Part shown: positions 1-9,201 of the stretch, piece by piece
Numbering within the stretch: the stretch's first letter is position 1
Layout: each line of letters starts with the position of its first letter
Assembly: GCA_001038565.1 (NCBI GenBank)
Contig: LFJO01000006.1
Coordinates: 236,835-300,834, forward strand
Source: Alkalihalobacillus pseudalcaliphilus
Lineage (GTDB): Bacteria > Bacillota > Bacilli > Bacillales > Bacillaceae_D
Length of the DNA stretch: 64,000 nucleotides
Reading direction: 5' to 3'
Program-made: the position numbers and the translations under genes
The notes under the pieces: model-generated
Told to the model about the DNA's origin: nothing
The model's input: only the letters and a program-made list of their open reading frames with translations
The model's database searches: none

Positions 1-262
1 TTCTCCCTCTTATTCAGCTCACAACCCCGAGATTCTGCTTTTGCTCGGGCTTTCTCCTACTTTTTCAGCTCACAACCCCGAGATTCTGCGTTTGCTCGGG
101 CTTTATCCCTCTTTTTCAGCTCACAACCCCGAGATTCCGCTTTTGCTCGGGCTTTCTCCTGCTTTTTTCACCCGCAACCCCGAGATTCCGCTTTTGCTCG
201 GGCTTTCTCCCTCTTTTTCAGCTCACAACCCCGAGATTCCGCTTTTGCTCGGGTTTTTTGCC
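1..262 (+). repeat. Tandem array of 51-bp hairpin repeats ending in a terminator
   Basis: Five copies of a 51-bp unit occur; the CAACCCC core recurs at steps of exactly 51 bases (near 22, 73, 124, 175 and 226). Each copy carries the inverted repeat CCCGAG / CTCGGG around a loop of about 12 bases. The last copy is followed directly by TTTTTT (252-257), so on the plus strand it is a good intrinsic terminator, and the array looks like serial duplication of a terminator hairpin. Read on the minus strand the hairpins are not followed by T runs, so they probably do not serve namZ. Because 51 is a multiple of three, the array is open in one frame as a 17-residue repeat; I do not regard that as a gene. 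The plus-strand gene it would terminate lies outside the window. Confidence 0.85.
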
Positions 263-269
263 TGTATGT

Positions 270-1418
270 TTAATGATATAACCGATATTTGGTCGTTTGT
301 TTTTTAAACTGAGTACTTTGTTCCTTGGCTTGAGCTAAAAATGTTTCGGTTGTACCTTGGAGGATCATTTGTTGCATCGACTTCGTTCCAATTAATAGGT
401 CGAACATATATCGCCCATTTGGATGTTGAACAAAGTGAAAATCATTTGGGTAAAGCTTATTAATTGTTTCTAAGAGCTTTACTCCAGTCTCAAATGAATG
501 AAAATCCTGCCTAGAAGTTACATGTAACTGAATACCGCTACAAACTTGCCCCTCAAACTTTTGATAAGTTGGCACAAAAGAGGTCGGCCTTGCCAATACT
601 CCAGCTAACCCTATCGAATTAAATTCCTTAGCCAATTGATAGCCATCAATAAATGGGGCCCCGACATACTCGAAAGGTTTTGCTGTTCCTCTTCCTTCAG
701 ATACATTTGTTCCTTCTAATAAACAAGTACCTGGATATAAAATAGCCATATCTAATGTTGGGGCATTGGGGGAAGGTGGCACCCAAAAAAGTGACGTATC
801 ATCAAAGTAATCGGAGCGCTCCCAATCTTCCATTTCAATGACGGTCAGGTCACAGTCATAGCCAAATTCATACTTAAATAAAAGTGCTAATTCACCAACC
901 GTTAATCCGTGACGGTTCGGTATTGGCAAAAGTCCTACAAATGAACGAACATCTTCTTCAACTAGATTTCCCTCTATCTTTTCTCCCCCAATAGGATTAG
1001 GGCGGTCTAAGACAATAAAATGTTTCTCATATTGCTGGCAAGCTTCCATCATATAAGCCATTGTGTAAATAAACGTATAATATCTAGAACCGAGATCTTG
1101 TAAATCAAAAACAACGACGTCGACGTCAGCTAACATCCTAGCAGATGGCTTTTTACTTTTGCCGTATAAACTAAAAACGGGTAGCCCTGTTTGAGTGTCC
1201 TTTGAAGACTCTACCTTTTCCCCTTCTTTTGCATCACCACGAATTCCATGTTCTGGAGCAAATAATGCCACAAGATTAATACCTTGATGATTCGCAAACA
1301 AATCAATTGCTGGAACGAGGTCTTGATTAACACCAGTCAGATTCGTTACAAGACCAATTCTTTTATCCTGAAAAGCTTCGTATCCCGATGCCAAAAACCG
1401 TTCTAATCCTAATCTCAC
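270..1418 (-). CDS. namZ: Exo-beta-N-acetylmuramidase, NamZ/DUF1343 family
   Basis: The 382-residue product matches the YbbC/DUF1343 family, shown in Bacillus subtilis to be NamZ, which removes MurNAc from the non-reducing end of peptidoglycan chains. Seen in the sequence: the N-terminal RIGLVTNLTGV, LFAPEHGIRGD at about residues 53-63, FDLQDLGSRYYT, and ERP-like LDRPNPIGG, all typical of the family. I prefer the GTG at 1418, with GGGGG eight bases upstream, over the upstream TTG at 1433, which has no ribosome-binding site. No signal peptide is visible, whereas the Bacillus subtilis enzyme is secreted, so a cytoplasmic location is inferred. It is the last gene of a minus-strand operon (GNAT, AmiE-like, nagZ, namZ), 27 bp after nagZ. 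Function is well supported by family; the location is an inference. Confidence 0.9.
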   Translation of the reverse strand: MRLGLERFLASGYEAFQDKRIGLVTNLTGVNQDLVPAIDLFANHQGINLVALFAPEHGIRGDAKEGEKVESSKDTQTGLPVFSLYGKSKKPSARMLADVDVVVFDLQDLGSRYYTFIYTMAYMMEACQQYEKHFIVLDRPNPIGGEKIEGNLVEEDVRSFVGLLPIPNRHGLTVGELALLFKYEFGYDCDLTVIEMEDWERSDYFDDTSLFWVPPSPNAPTLDMAILYPGTCLLEGTNVSEGRGTAKPFEYVGAPFIDGYQLAKEFNSIGLAGVLARPTSFVPTYQKFEGQVCSGIQLHVTSRQDFHSFETGVKLLETINKLYPNDFHFVQHPNGRYMFDLLIGTKSMQQMILQGTTETFLAQAKEQSTQFKKQTTKYRLYH

Positions 1419-1445
1419 ATCCGTTACCCCCAAGCTATGATCAAT

Positions 1446-3005
1446 TTAGTATTCAAGTGTCACAGGTGCTTTTCCAGTTGCTTTTGTATGACCAAACAAA
1501 ATGGAACCTGCCGCAACTAGAGCCGGATAGCTAAACTCATACGTATTTAAATAGGTTTTCACTTTGGCTGGCATGACTTGAATATCATATGGACTACGCA
1601 TTCCGATAACACTAACTTCTTTCCCTAACGAAATTAGCTTTTCGACAACTTCAACTTGCTTCGGATCCTGTGATGCCGAAACTAATCCTACAATGATTTT
1701 TTGATGATTTTTCGTTAATGCCTCTATACCGTCCAATGTTTTTGGAAACGGTTGAATTTCGAGTGAGCTTGAAAATGATTGCAAGGCCTTTCCTAAAGCT
1801 AAATGAGCATTTAACGCATCCTCTGCTACAGTTAATTGTGGATTTCTCGGCTCCAATACTAAGAATCTCTCTTCTTTACTTAAAGGTAGTGCTTCCCCTT
1901 TTTCAACCGTGACACTTTTTTGATAAACTTCCTCTGCTGTTTGCTGATGTGATTTTGTCGATCCTTGCGTGCTCGTAGATTCGAGTGCTTCAAAAGTAAA
2001 GTATTTACGTTTTAACTGCATAACTCGTTCGAAAGCAGCATCAATGACCTCTTCAGTTAATTCTCCAACTGCTAATGCACGTTTTACCTCTTCAATCGCT
2101 CCTACTTGTCTCGTAAGACGGTGTGAAATCATGACGAGGTCTATGCCAGCCTGTAGTGCCGCAACAGCTCCTTTTTCAGTTCCGATCGTTTTAGAAATAG
2201 CATCCATTTCCATACAATCTGTCGTCACAACACCGTCAAAACCTAATTTCTCTCTTAACAAGCCTGTAATAACATTTTTTGATAAAGTGGCAGGAGTATC
2301 TACATTTTTCTCTAAGGCTGGAAAATGAATATGAGCAGACATCACTGTATCTGCACCTGCTTCAATACATGCTTTGAATGGGACAAGTTCTACCTTTTCT
2401 AAACGTTCAAGCGAATGAGGAATAGTCGGCAAACCTAAATGAGAGTCTACATTAGTATCACCGTGACCAGGGAAGTGTTTTAAAGTAGTTACCATACCAC
2501 CTGCTTGCAAACCTAACATGGACTTCTTTCCTAATTCCGCCACTTTGGCTGGGTTTTCACCGAATGAACGAACACCAATAACCGGATTGTCAGCATTATT
2601 ATTTACATCTAATACAGGTGCTAAGTTCCAATTAATTCCGAGCTCCATAAGCTCTTTCCCACAAATTTTCCCTAATTCAAATGCATAATCACTCTCATTC
2701 GTTGCTGCAGTAGCCATCGCACCAGGCAATAACGTTGTGCCATCACTTAACCTACGAACAATTCCATTTTCCTGATCAACACAAATTAGTAAAGGTCTCT
2801 CTTGTTGTTGACTGGCAGCTACCTGCTGCAGTTCTGTTGTTAATGCCTTCACTTCTTCCGGTGTACCGAGATTACGGGAAAATAAAATAATATTCCCGAC
2901 ATGATATTTCTCTATAAATTCTTTCATCTCTTTCGGCACTGTTTTACCATCGAATCCAACAACAAACAGTTGACCTAGTTTCTCTTCTAACGTTACAGTT
3001 CTCAT
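1446..3005 (-). CDS. nagZ: Beta-N-acetylglucosaminidase NagZ (GH3), copy A
   Basis: A 519-residue GH3 enzyme that releases terminal GlcNAc from GlcNAc-MurNAc fragments. The NagZ signature KHFPGHGDTNVDSH lies at residues 176-189 and supplies the Asp/His acid-base pair (D187, H189). The nucleophile is D263 in TTDCMEMDAI. Residues 1-340 form the TIM barrel and about 370-519 the second, Rossmann-like GH3 domain. No signal peptide is visible (it starts MRTVTLEEKLGQL), unlike secreted Bacillus subtilis NagZ. The start has GGTGGGAG four bases upstream. It lies between the AmiE-like gene and namZ, with gaps of 15 and 27 bp, the same order amiE-nagZ-namZ as in Bacillus subtilis. A second nagZ at 7585-9201 is a diverged paralogue, so the two may differ in substrate, for example peptide-bearing versus free or anhydro disaccharides. 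Confidence 0.93.
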   Translation of the reverse strand: MRTVTLEEKLGQLFVVGFDGKTVPKEMKEFIEKYHVGNIILFSRNLGTPEEVKALTTELQQVAASQQQERPLLICVDQENGIVRRLSDGTTLLPGAMATAATNESDYAFELGKICGKELMELGINWNLAPVLDVNNNADNPVIGVRSFGENPAKVAELGKKSMLGLQAGGMVTTLKHFPGHGDTNVDSHLGLPTIPHSLERLEKVELVPFKACIEAGADTVMSAHIHFPALEKNVDTPATLSKNVITGLLREKLGFDGVVTTDCMEMDAISKTIGTEKGAVAALQAGIDLVMISHRLTRQVGAIEEVKRALAVGELTEEVIDAAFERVMQLKRKYFTFEALESTSTQGSTKSHQQTAEEVYQKSVTVEKGEALPLSKEERFLVLEPRNPQLTVAEDALNAHLALGKALQSFSSSLEIQPFPKTLDGIEALTKNHQKIIVGLVSASQDPKQVEVVEKLISLGKEVSVIGMRSPYDIQVMPAKVKTYLNTYEFSYPALVAAGSILFGHTKATGKAPVTLEY

Positions 3006-3020
3006 CTTTCTCCCACCTTT

Positions 3021-4067
3021 TTATAAATTCGTTCGAATCAAATTATGTAACCGCGGCCGCAATCGGATTATGGGGTCCTTTCGTCCAAAATGAACTCGAT
3101 TCGTTAATAAAATCACCCTTAAATCAATTTCGGGATCAAACCAAATGCTCGTTCCTGTAAACCCAGTATGACCAAAGCTACTTTCTGAAAATAAATCCCC
3201 GCATGAGGAGAAATATGGACTTTTTAAAATCCAACCTAACCCACGATACTCAGAATCAAACGGCGTATAATTCTTTTTAGACAGGTCTAATAACTGCTCT
3301 GACACGATTCTCTTGCCACGAAAATATCCACCTTGTTCGATCATTTCCGCAAAATTAGTTAGGTCTGTTACCGTTGAAAATAACCCAGCATGACCACTAA
3401 TCCCACCCATACTTTCTGTGTTATCATCATGCACAATACCTTGCTTATACTCCCTTAACTCATCACTGTATTCTGTTGCCGCATACCTCCATTTTTCATA
3501 GCCTAAATGAAATCCGGTTTCATTCATTTCTAATGGAAGTAAAAGTTCTTCATGGACAAATTGCTCAAAAGGAACCCCTGATATTTTCTCGATAATTTGA
3601 TAGAGCGTAATGAAACCCAAATCACTATAAATCACTTGCTTTCCTAATGGTGCAACAAGCTCCTCGGCATAAATACTTTCCATAATCTGAGCCACTTGAA
3701 GTTTATTCTCATAATAACGTCTATGTGCAGGAAGACCAGAAGTATGAGTCAATAAATGTTTTATGCGAATATCCTCCTTACCCCCTCCTTCAAATTGCGG
3801 AAGGAAAAAAGACACTCTGTCATCTAAATGAAGCTCTCCTTGCTCAATAAGCTTTAAGATTAAAGGTAATGTCGCAATAACTTTGGTTAAAGAAGCTAAA
3901 TCAAATACGGTTGACATTCTCATTGATTCTTCTTTAGGAAACACCCTTTGAAATCCTAGAGCCTCTTGCATGACCACTTTTCCATGTTGGGCAATATGAA
4001 TCGTAGCACCCGGGATATGCTTTAATTGTATTTCTTTTTCTAGAAAATTTCGAACTTTTTCAAACAA
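3021..4067 (-). CDS. amiE: Serine beta-lactamase-fold hydrolase, likely AmiE-type MurNAc-peptide amidase
   Basis: A 348-residue penicillin-recognising serine hydrolase. The SxxK motif is S59-L-T-K62, the YxN-type motif is Y147-S-D149 and the KTG-equivalent is H300-T-G302, the pattern of esterase/amidase members rather than true beta-lactamases. Gene order (this gene, nagZ, namZ) matches Bacillus subtilis amiE-nagZ-namZ, where AmiE cleaves the peptide from MurNAc; that assignment rests on synteny plus family. It begins with TTG at 4067, with GGAGG nine bases upstream, and overlaps the end of the GNAT gene by 8 bp, implying translational coupling. No signal peptide is visible, so it probably acts in the cytoplasm. 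Alternatives are a D-aminopeptidase or carboxylesterase of the same fold. Confidence 0.75.
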   Translation of the reverse strand: MFEKVRNFLEKEIQLKHIPGATIHIAQHGKVVMQEALGFQRVFPKEESMRMSTVFDLASLTKVIATLPLILKLIEQGELHLDDRVSFFLPQFEGGGKEDIRIKHLLTHTSGLPAHRRYYENKLQVAQIMESIYAEELVAPLGKQVIYSDLGFITLYQIIEKISGVPFEQFVHEELLLPLEMNETGFHLGYEKWRYAATEYSDELREYKQGIVHDDNTESMGGISGHAGLFSTVTDLTNFAEMIEQGGYFRGKRIVSEQLLDLSKKNYTPFDSEYRGLGWILKSPYFSSCGDLFSESSFGHTGFTGTSIWFDPEIDLRVILLTNRVHFGRKDPIIRLRPRLHNLIRTNL

Positions 4068-5046
4068 GTTCTTTCACCTCCATATTCTTATGAACAATAC
4101 GATAGCTTTTCCATGGCTTGAAGCCTAGCTTTTCATAAAAAGTGACTAAACCTGTCCAGTCTATGACAATCGATTCCACACCACGTTCACGTAAAAAATA
4201 GACGGCAGCTTCTACAACAGCTAAACCATAGCCATATTTCCGCTCTTCCTTCGCCACACCTAAAGGGCCAATTCCTCCAAGCTCTCGCTCAAATAAGTTA
4301 CTCCAGTATACATTCTGAGCGATCATAGGTGAGTGGTAATCATTAATCCGGCAAAAGCCTATGATGTTGCCTCTTTTCTTCACAACAACAAATTCTCGAC
4401 CAACTCCTCCCATTTCAAAATATTTATGAGCTTCGTACTGCCACCTTCCCGGAAAGTTTTGCTTCATAAAGTGTAGAAAGAGTTCTTTTTCTTGTAACTT
4501 TAATAATGAGAAAGAGATACCTTCTATATTCGGTCGTTGCACTTCCTCTTGTTCTTTAAAATTTCTAACCATGTCATAATCGCGACCATAAGGCTCATTA
4601 ATCTCGTATCCTCTCTTTTCAAACCATAGGATCGTTTGTTCATAGTCTGCAGGGATCCCCGGAAAATAATGAAAAGGATCACGACCGAGTAATATTTCTT
4701 TTATATGTTGATGTTGAAAAGCTCTTTCTGCTTTTATTAATAAATCAGAGCCAATCCCTTGATTTCGATAATTTTGGTGAACGACTAAAACTTGAATCCA
4801 CCCAACATTTTGACTGAGACTTACTTCGGTAATTTCTTGGAAAAATTTCGAGATAATGAATCCGACAAGTTCATCTTGCTCGTTCATAACGATATACGAG
4901 CCTTCATGGAATAAATTATGATCGGAGAAACTATTTTGAATTAGTAATCTTTCAGACATAGGAAAATCTGTGCCAATTTCTTGGTTCCACAGTTTAACGA
5001 TATCTTGTACTTTTGTACGCTGAAGTGATTGATAGTGGAGCTTCAT
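4060..5046 (-). CDS. Double GNAT-domain N-acetyltransferase
   Basis: The 328-residue protein has two GNAT folds. The first acetyl-CoA loop is R94-N-Q-G-I-G99, following the strand VGWIQVLVV. The second is KEERKYGYG at about residues 266-274, following GGIGPLGVA. The N-terminal copy looks the more canonical acetyl-CoA binder. Substrate is unknown. It is the first gene of the operon with the AmiE-like hydrolase, nagZ and namZ and overlaps the hydrolase by 8 bp, so acetylation or detoxification of an amino-sugar or muropeptide product is possible but speculative. GGAGG lies about 12 bases before the ATG, slightly far. Confidence 0.8.
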   Translation of the reverse strand: MKLHYQSLQRTKVQDIVKLWNQEIGTDFPMSERLLIQNSFSDHNLFHEGSYIVMNEQDELVGFIISKFFQEITEVSLSQNVGWIQVLVVHQNYRNQGIGSDLLIKAERAFQHQHIKEILLGRDPFHYFPGIPADYEQTILWFEKRGYEINEPYGRDYDMVRNFKEQEEVQRPNIEGISFSLLKLQEKELFLHFMKQNFPGRWQYEAHKYFEMGGVGREFVVVKKRGNIIGFCRINDYHSPMIAQNVYWSNLFERELGGIGPLGVAKEERKYGYGLAVVEAAVYFLRERGVESIVIDWTGLVTFYEKLGFKPWKSYRIVHKNMEVKELV

Positions 5047-5687
5047 GTTTGTAGCTAACCTCCTTCTCTTCTAAAGCTACTTGTTCAAATTTCGTTCTAG
5101 TTTTAATTGATTTTATATGAAAGTTACTTTTGGACGAGAGTTTGTGCCGTGAAGTTATCTCGTCATCCATCTCGTGATTTATGACCTTAGCAGGACAGTG
5201 CTCCCTGTTTGTTCAGCCGACTCTTGATGGTGTTCGAGTTGTAAACGGGCCAACAGTTTGAACAGTCGCCACTACTTTCATCTTTGTTGGTGGCGAAGTG
5301 AATGGGGCTTGTTTTCGATATCAAATTATCTCTATTTTTCACTTGTGCCGCATTGGTGGTCAGTTTTCACAGTTCTTTGCCGCGTATTCTGACTTGCTCC
5401 GCATTGTCGGTCAGTTTTATCGCTACTTTGCTTTGCTATGTATTCTTATTTATTCCGTATTACCGGCCATTTTTAGCACTTCTTTGCCGTAAAACCAACT
5501 TGCATGATAGTTGATGGTGCCTAATTGTGCGTGTGTACACTGAATCTTTTTAGAATAGCTCATACAGCTATTCCAAAAAACGACGGTGTTACAGCTGAAC
5601 GTGAAAAATCTCCAAATCGATGATGAATGAATAGCTACCAGTTACAGAGTGAAATCATTCTTTTTAGTTTCTTTTATGGTATAAAGG
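5047..5687. repeat. Gene-free gap with modular repeat and degenerate 51-56 bp tandem array
   Basis: No gene is supported here. About 5113-5320 resembles 45486-45710 over roughly 200 bases (both have TTTGTGCC-TGAAGTTA, GTCATCCATCT, a TGCTCCCT stretch, GGGCCAAC and CGCCACTACTTT near the same spacing). At 5270-5303 an inverted repeat CGCCAC / GTGGCG can form a hairpin. From about 5335 to 5490 a degenerate tandem repeat follows: ACTTGTGCCGCATTG at 5341 recurs as ACTTGCTCCGCATTG at 5392, and a weaker third copy lies near 5448. Near 5524 is a copy of a third module, CACTGAATCTTTTT, also present at 41920 and 42090. Confidence 0.7.
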
Positions 5688-5721
5688 AAAAAACTGAGTC
5701 ATTCGTATCAACTCAGTTTTT
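5688..5721 (-). terminator. Intrinsic terminator of anmK
   Basis: The arms AAAAACTGAGT (5689-5699) and ACTCAGTTTTT (5711-5721) form a perfect stem with an 11-base loop, with A/T runs on both sides. The anmK stop codon lies inside the right arm. It separates anmK from the downstream GNAT-namZ operon. Confidence 0.8.
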
Positions 5722-6891
5722 AAAAGAAGGGAAAGCTATTTTGCCCATGGACACTTTCTTTTTTGCTCCTGTTGCTGAAGGGGTGTTGTTTGGTTGCTGT
5801 TTTAAAAATTCATTACCTAATACGGCAAAAGCAATTGCTTCCTTGGCGTCACTTGAAAAGGCTAAAGCCTCCATATTCTTTACAGGACGATTTAATCGTT
5901 TAGACAGTTGCTTCATCATATATAAATTATGAACACCACCACCACCAACATAGAACTCATCCAGCTGTATATGCGGGTCAAGCTGTTCTTTTACAGTGAT
6001 CGCAATGGCTTCAACTGTGTAGTTTGTCACAGTTGCTACAATATCACTAAAAGATAAACCCCTTTTTATACCTTCTGCCCAAAACGTTCTCGCCAATTCT
6101 CGGTGATAATATTCGCGTCCTGTACTTTTCGGGTACGACTTATGCAAGAATCGATCAGAGGCCAAAATTTCCTTTAGCCACTCATTATCTACTCTTCCAG
6201 TTGAAGCTAATTGACCTCCTTCATCAAAATGACTCGTTCCGTTAGAACCAATTCGAATGACTTCATCGATCAGCACATTTCCAGGTCCCGTATCAAAAGC
6301 GATAACCGCGCTCTCTAAACTTTTAGGTAAAACGGTTAGATTAGCCATACCTCCAATGTTGATTAAGCAACGACCTTTTATTGTGCTTCTAAATAATAAA
6401 TCATCCACAAAGGGAACCAATGGGGCACCTTGGCCACCAACGGCTAAATCAGTCGGTCTGAAATCGCCAACGGTTAATGTATTTGTACGTTCAGCAATAA
6501 CTGCCAATTCTCCAATTTGCATCGTGGCAAATTCTTCAGGCAAATGATGGAGTGTTTGCCCATGCGAGCTGACAAAGTCTAAGTCTGAAAGCTGAACAGT
6601 TGTATTTTTTAAAACAAGTAAAACTGCTTCGGCCATCTTCTCGGCTAACTCTACATTTAGACGACAAATTTCATCGACACGTGCCGTTTCAATATCGCAG
6701 GCTGCGAATATTCTTTGTTTTAATGAATGTTCATATGCTAGGGTTTCAAAGGCTAGTAATGTTACCTTCGTGTCATAGCTAGAGTTTTCAATTTCAACAA
6801 GTGCGGCGTCGACACCGTCCCCTGATGTTCCAGACATTAATCCTACTGCCAATACTTTTTCTTTTTGTAGAGGTAATGATATAATTGACAC
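5713..6891 (-). CDS. anmK: Anhydro-N-acetylmuramic acid kinase AnmK
   Basis: The 392-residue product is an AnmK-family kinase. The family hydrolyses the 1,6-anhydro bond of anhydro-MurNAc and phosphorylates it to MurNAc-6-phosphate, the substrate of MurQ. Seen: the phosphate loop G17-L-M-S-G-T-S-G-D-G-V-D28, GDFRPTDLAVGGQGAPL at 142-158, and FDTGPGN in the sugar-binding region. GTG start at 6891 with AAGGAGG ten bases upstream. It is a single-gene unit with its own terminator, flanked on both sides by repeat-filled gaps but in line with the murQ operon. Anhydro-sugars arise from lytic transglycosylases, not muramidases, so the presence of anmK beside a double-SpoIID protein (13857-17729) is informative. 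Confidence 0.95.
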   Translation of the reverse strand: MSIISLPLQKEKVLAVGLMSGTSGDGVDAALVEIENSSYDTKVTLLAFETLAYEHSLKQRIFAACDIETARVDEICRLNVELAEKMAEAVLLVLKNTTVQLSDLDFVSSHGQTLHHLPEEFATMQIGELAVIAERTNTLTVGDFRPTDLAVGGQGAPLVPFVDDLLFRSTIKGRCLINIGGMANLTVLPKSLESAVIAFDTGPGNVLIDEVIRIGSNGTSHFDEGGQLASTGRVDNEWLKEILASDRFLHKSYPKSTGREYYHRELARTFWAEGIKRGLSFSDIVATVTNYTVEAIAITVKEQLDPHIQLDEFYVGGGGVHNLYMMKQLSKRLNRPVKNMEALAFSSDAKEAIAFAVLGNEFLKQQPNNTPSATGAKKKVSMGKIAFPSFKN

Positions 6892-7584
6892 TTTTTATGT
6901 ACCTCCTTTTTTTGTATGAAAGTTGGTGCGAACATGGAGTGTTACTCGTCGCTACTGAAAATTATGCTCCGCGTCCTGCGGGGTGGCACCGAACTAACTA
7001 GCTTCGCTAGTGGATTTCGGCTTTGCCACTACTTCCTGCCGGAGTCTCCTCATATTTTCGTCCGCTGAGTTACAGTAATTCTTTAGTTCAAAAATACAAT
7101 CCAACACTATTCTTTTAAAATGAAAAAGAACAAAATCAACTTGAATGAAGTTCCACCAGTTAAAGATTGAAACCCTACTTATATATTTGGAGAGGACTAG
7201 TTGTAAACGTATCTACAGGTTAAGAAGTCGTCACTATCCATGAAGAATGGCCTTTGTGCAATTACTCCAAGGTTTGACCTCAGCATCTCCACATTAACAC
7301 TCTTTGTGCAGTTACCCCAAGGTTTTGCCCCAGTATCTTCACATTAACCGCCTCTTTGTGCAGTTACCCCAAGGTTTTGCCCCAGTATCTGCACAAACCT
7401 TCATGAGCCTTAAGGTGGCGATAGATGACTTTCATCTTTGTTAGTGGCAAAGTGAGTTGGGCTTCGCCATATGCGTTTTTATGAAAGTGAAATCTATGGT
7501 CGTTAGCTGGCGTATTTTGCATCTCTTGAGAAAGTTCATCGTAGTGATGGTGTGTGATGCCATCCTCACAATTAATGACGAAAG
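6892..7584. repeat. Gene-free gap with dispersed repeat modules and 50-52 bp tandem array
   Basis: About 6913-7080 resembles 60236-60420 (TGAAAGTTG, a GTCGCTAC-type core, AAAATTATG/AAAATCATG, GAACTAACT, a GTGGATTTC stretch, CCGGAGTCTC/GGGGGTCTC and TTTTCGTCCGCTG). From 7251 to 7400 a tandem array has TTTGTGCA at 7253, 7303 and 7355, with GTTACCCCAAGGTTTTG in two of three copies (period 50-52 bp). About 7395-7495 contains another module, CATCTTTGTTAGTGGC followed by GGGCTTCGCCATA, seen also at 5290, 45450, 45650 and 63385. I see no ORF with a ribosome-binding site. Confidence 0.75.
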
Positions 7585-9201
7585 TTATGATTCATTTTGG
7601 CTACTAGATATCGTCACCGGTAATTTCCCCTGGACTTCGCTTAATCCATAAATGACTCGTGCTGCGATTTGTAAGGCCGTTGTATGAAACTCATAGGTTG
7701 CTAGAAAAGCATCTACATATGGAAATAATGAGCGATCATAAGGAACACGACAAGCAACGGCGACGATTTTTTTATTTAACGCAGAAAGTGCCTCAATATA
7801 TCGCTGTTGCTGGGGCGATAAACTAGCAGAGACTGTTGCTATAATTAAAATGTCAGCCTGATTAGCTTGTTCTAGCAATCTGTCCAAAGCCTTCTCTGAT
7901 TCTTCGATTGGAATCATAAAAGATTGAGCATTATCATCGATTTTTTGAATTTCTTCACTAAAGGCATGCATCTTAAAACGCCTGTCCTCGACCATTGTTA
8001 AGTAAGAATTCTCAGGGTAAACAACAAGCACACGTTCATTGCTACCAGCAGATAAAGGAAGTAATTGCTTATTTTCTACTAAAGTAATCCCTTGTTTCAT
8101 AGCATGTATGGCCTTTTCCTGATGTTGCCTTGAACCAACAACGCTGGGGACTTCTAGTTGATTAACATTTTGTTCAGCCCACTTTAAATAACCATTCTTT
8201 AAAGATAAAACCCGTTGGTAGCTAGATTCAATCATGTCCTCGGTTAATTCACCCTGATCAAAAGCATGGTAGATTTCTTCGATTGCTTCATATTGAAGCT
8301 CTGGTAAATTCGAAATCATAATTAAATCAACACCCGCTTTAATCGCTTCAACAGCTCCACGGGCTGTACCAGTCGTCTTTGAGATCGCATCCATTTCAAG
8401 GCAATCGGTCGTTGTTACACCTCGAAAACCTAACTGATTACGCAAAAGCTCCGTCATCACACTATACGATAAAGTTGCAGGGGTATGAGCTTTACTTTCT
8501 AATACTGGAAAATGAATATGTGAGGTCATAACAATATCTGCACCAGCATTTATGCACACTTGAAATGGTTTTAGCTCTAATTCCGTTAACCGTTCCATCG
8601 TATGATTAATAGTTGGTAAAGCAAGATGTGAATCTACGATTGTATCACCATGTCCTGGGAAATGCTTAAGGGTTGAAATGACACCTGCTTTTTGTAAACC
8701 TTTCATCCATGAACGACTTAGCTGACTGACACGGCAAGCATCTTCCCCAAAAGAGCGAACACCAATAACAGGATTGTTAGGGTTATTATTTACATCAACT
8801 GTTGGTGCTAAATTCCAATTAATCCCTAGTGCCTTTAACTCTTTCCCTGTTAAGAAACCAATCTCTTCGGCTAGTCCCTCATCATCTGCTGCACCTAATA
8901 ACATCGCACCTGGAAAAACAGTCGTTCCTTCACCAAGACGCCTAACCGCCCCATTCTCTTGATCCGTACAAATAAATAATGGCTGCTGATGATTACATTG
9001 CTTAGCCCAAGCTTGTAACTTAGCCGTTAGAGCAAGAACCTCCTTTGGCCTTCCTATATTCCTACCAAATAAAATAACACCACCAATATGATATTCCTTA
9101 ATAAGATCGGTGATTGCCGGAGAAAGTGATGATGTTTGGTCTGCTTTAAAACCAAACACCATCATTTGTCCAATCTTGTATTTCCACTCTTTTGAAGGCA
9201 T
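7585..9201 (-). CDS. nagZ: Beta-N-acetylglucosaminidase NagZ (GH3), copy B
   Basis: A 538-residue GH3 enzyme similar along its length to the product at 1446-3005. The signature KHFPGHGDTIVDSH is at residues 179-192 (D190, H192), and the nucleophile is D266 in TTDCLEMDAI. There is no signal peptide (MPSKEWKYKIGQM), indicating action in the cytoplasm. The ATG shares one base with the stop codon of the upstream ABC permease (TAATG at 9199-9203), so it is co-translated with the transporter. That coupling argues that its substrate is what the transporter imports, such as GlcNAc-(anhydro)MurNAc or chitobiose-like sugars. It is the last gene of the murQ-ABC-nagZ operon. Confidence 0.93.
   Translation of the reverse strand: MPSKEWKYKIGQMMVFGFKADQTSSLSPAITDLIKEYHIGGVILFGRNIGRPKEVLALTAKLQAWAKQCNHQQPLFICTDQENGAVRRLGEGTTVFPGAMLLGAADDEGLAEEIGFLTGKELKALGINWNLAPTVDVNNNPNNPVIGVRSFGEDACRVSQLSRSWMKGLQKAGVISTLKHFPGHGDTIVDSHLALPTINHTMERLTELELKPFQVCINAGADIVMTSHIHFPVLESKAHTPATLSYSVMTELLRNQLGFRGVTTTDCLEMDAISKTTGTARGAVEAIKAGVDLIMISNLPELQYEAIEEIYHAFDQGELTEDMIESSYQRVLSLKNGYLKWAEQNVNQLEVPSVVGSRQHQEKAIHAMKQGITLVENKQLLPLSAGSNERVLVVYPENSYLTMVEDRRFKMHAFSEEIQKIDDNAQSFMIPIEESEKALDRLLEQANQADILIIATVSASLSPQQQRYIEALSALNKKIVAVACRVPYDRSLFPYVDAFLATYEFHTTALQIAARVIYGLSEVQGKLPVTISSSQNES

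Noticed and set aside
1..262. CRISPR-like appearance of a regular repeat array
   Set aside because: The whole 51-bp unit is repeated with no unique spacers, and no cas genes are nearby.
41..307. 88-residue open frame across the left-edge repeats
   Set aside because: It is open only because the 51-bp unit is a multiple of three; no ribosome-binding site, and the DNA carries conserved hairpin arms rather than a coding pattern.
5298..5514. Short hydrophobic open frames in the gap before the GNAT gene
   Set aside because: They overlap the degenerate 51-56 bp tandem repeat and have no ribosome-binding site.
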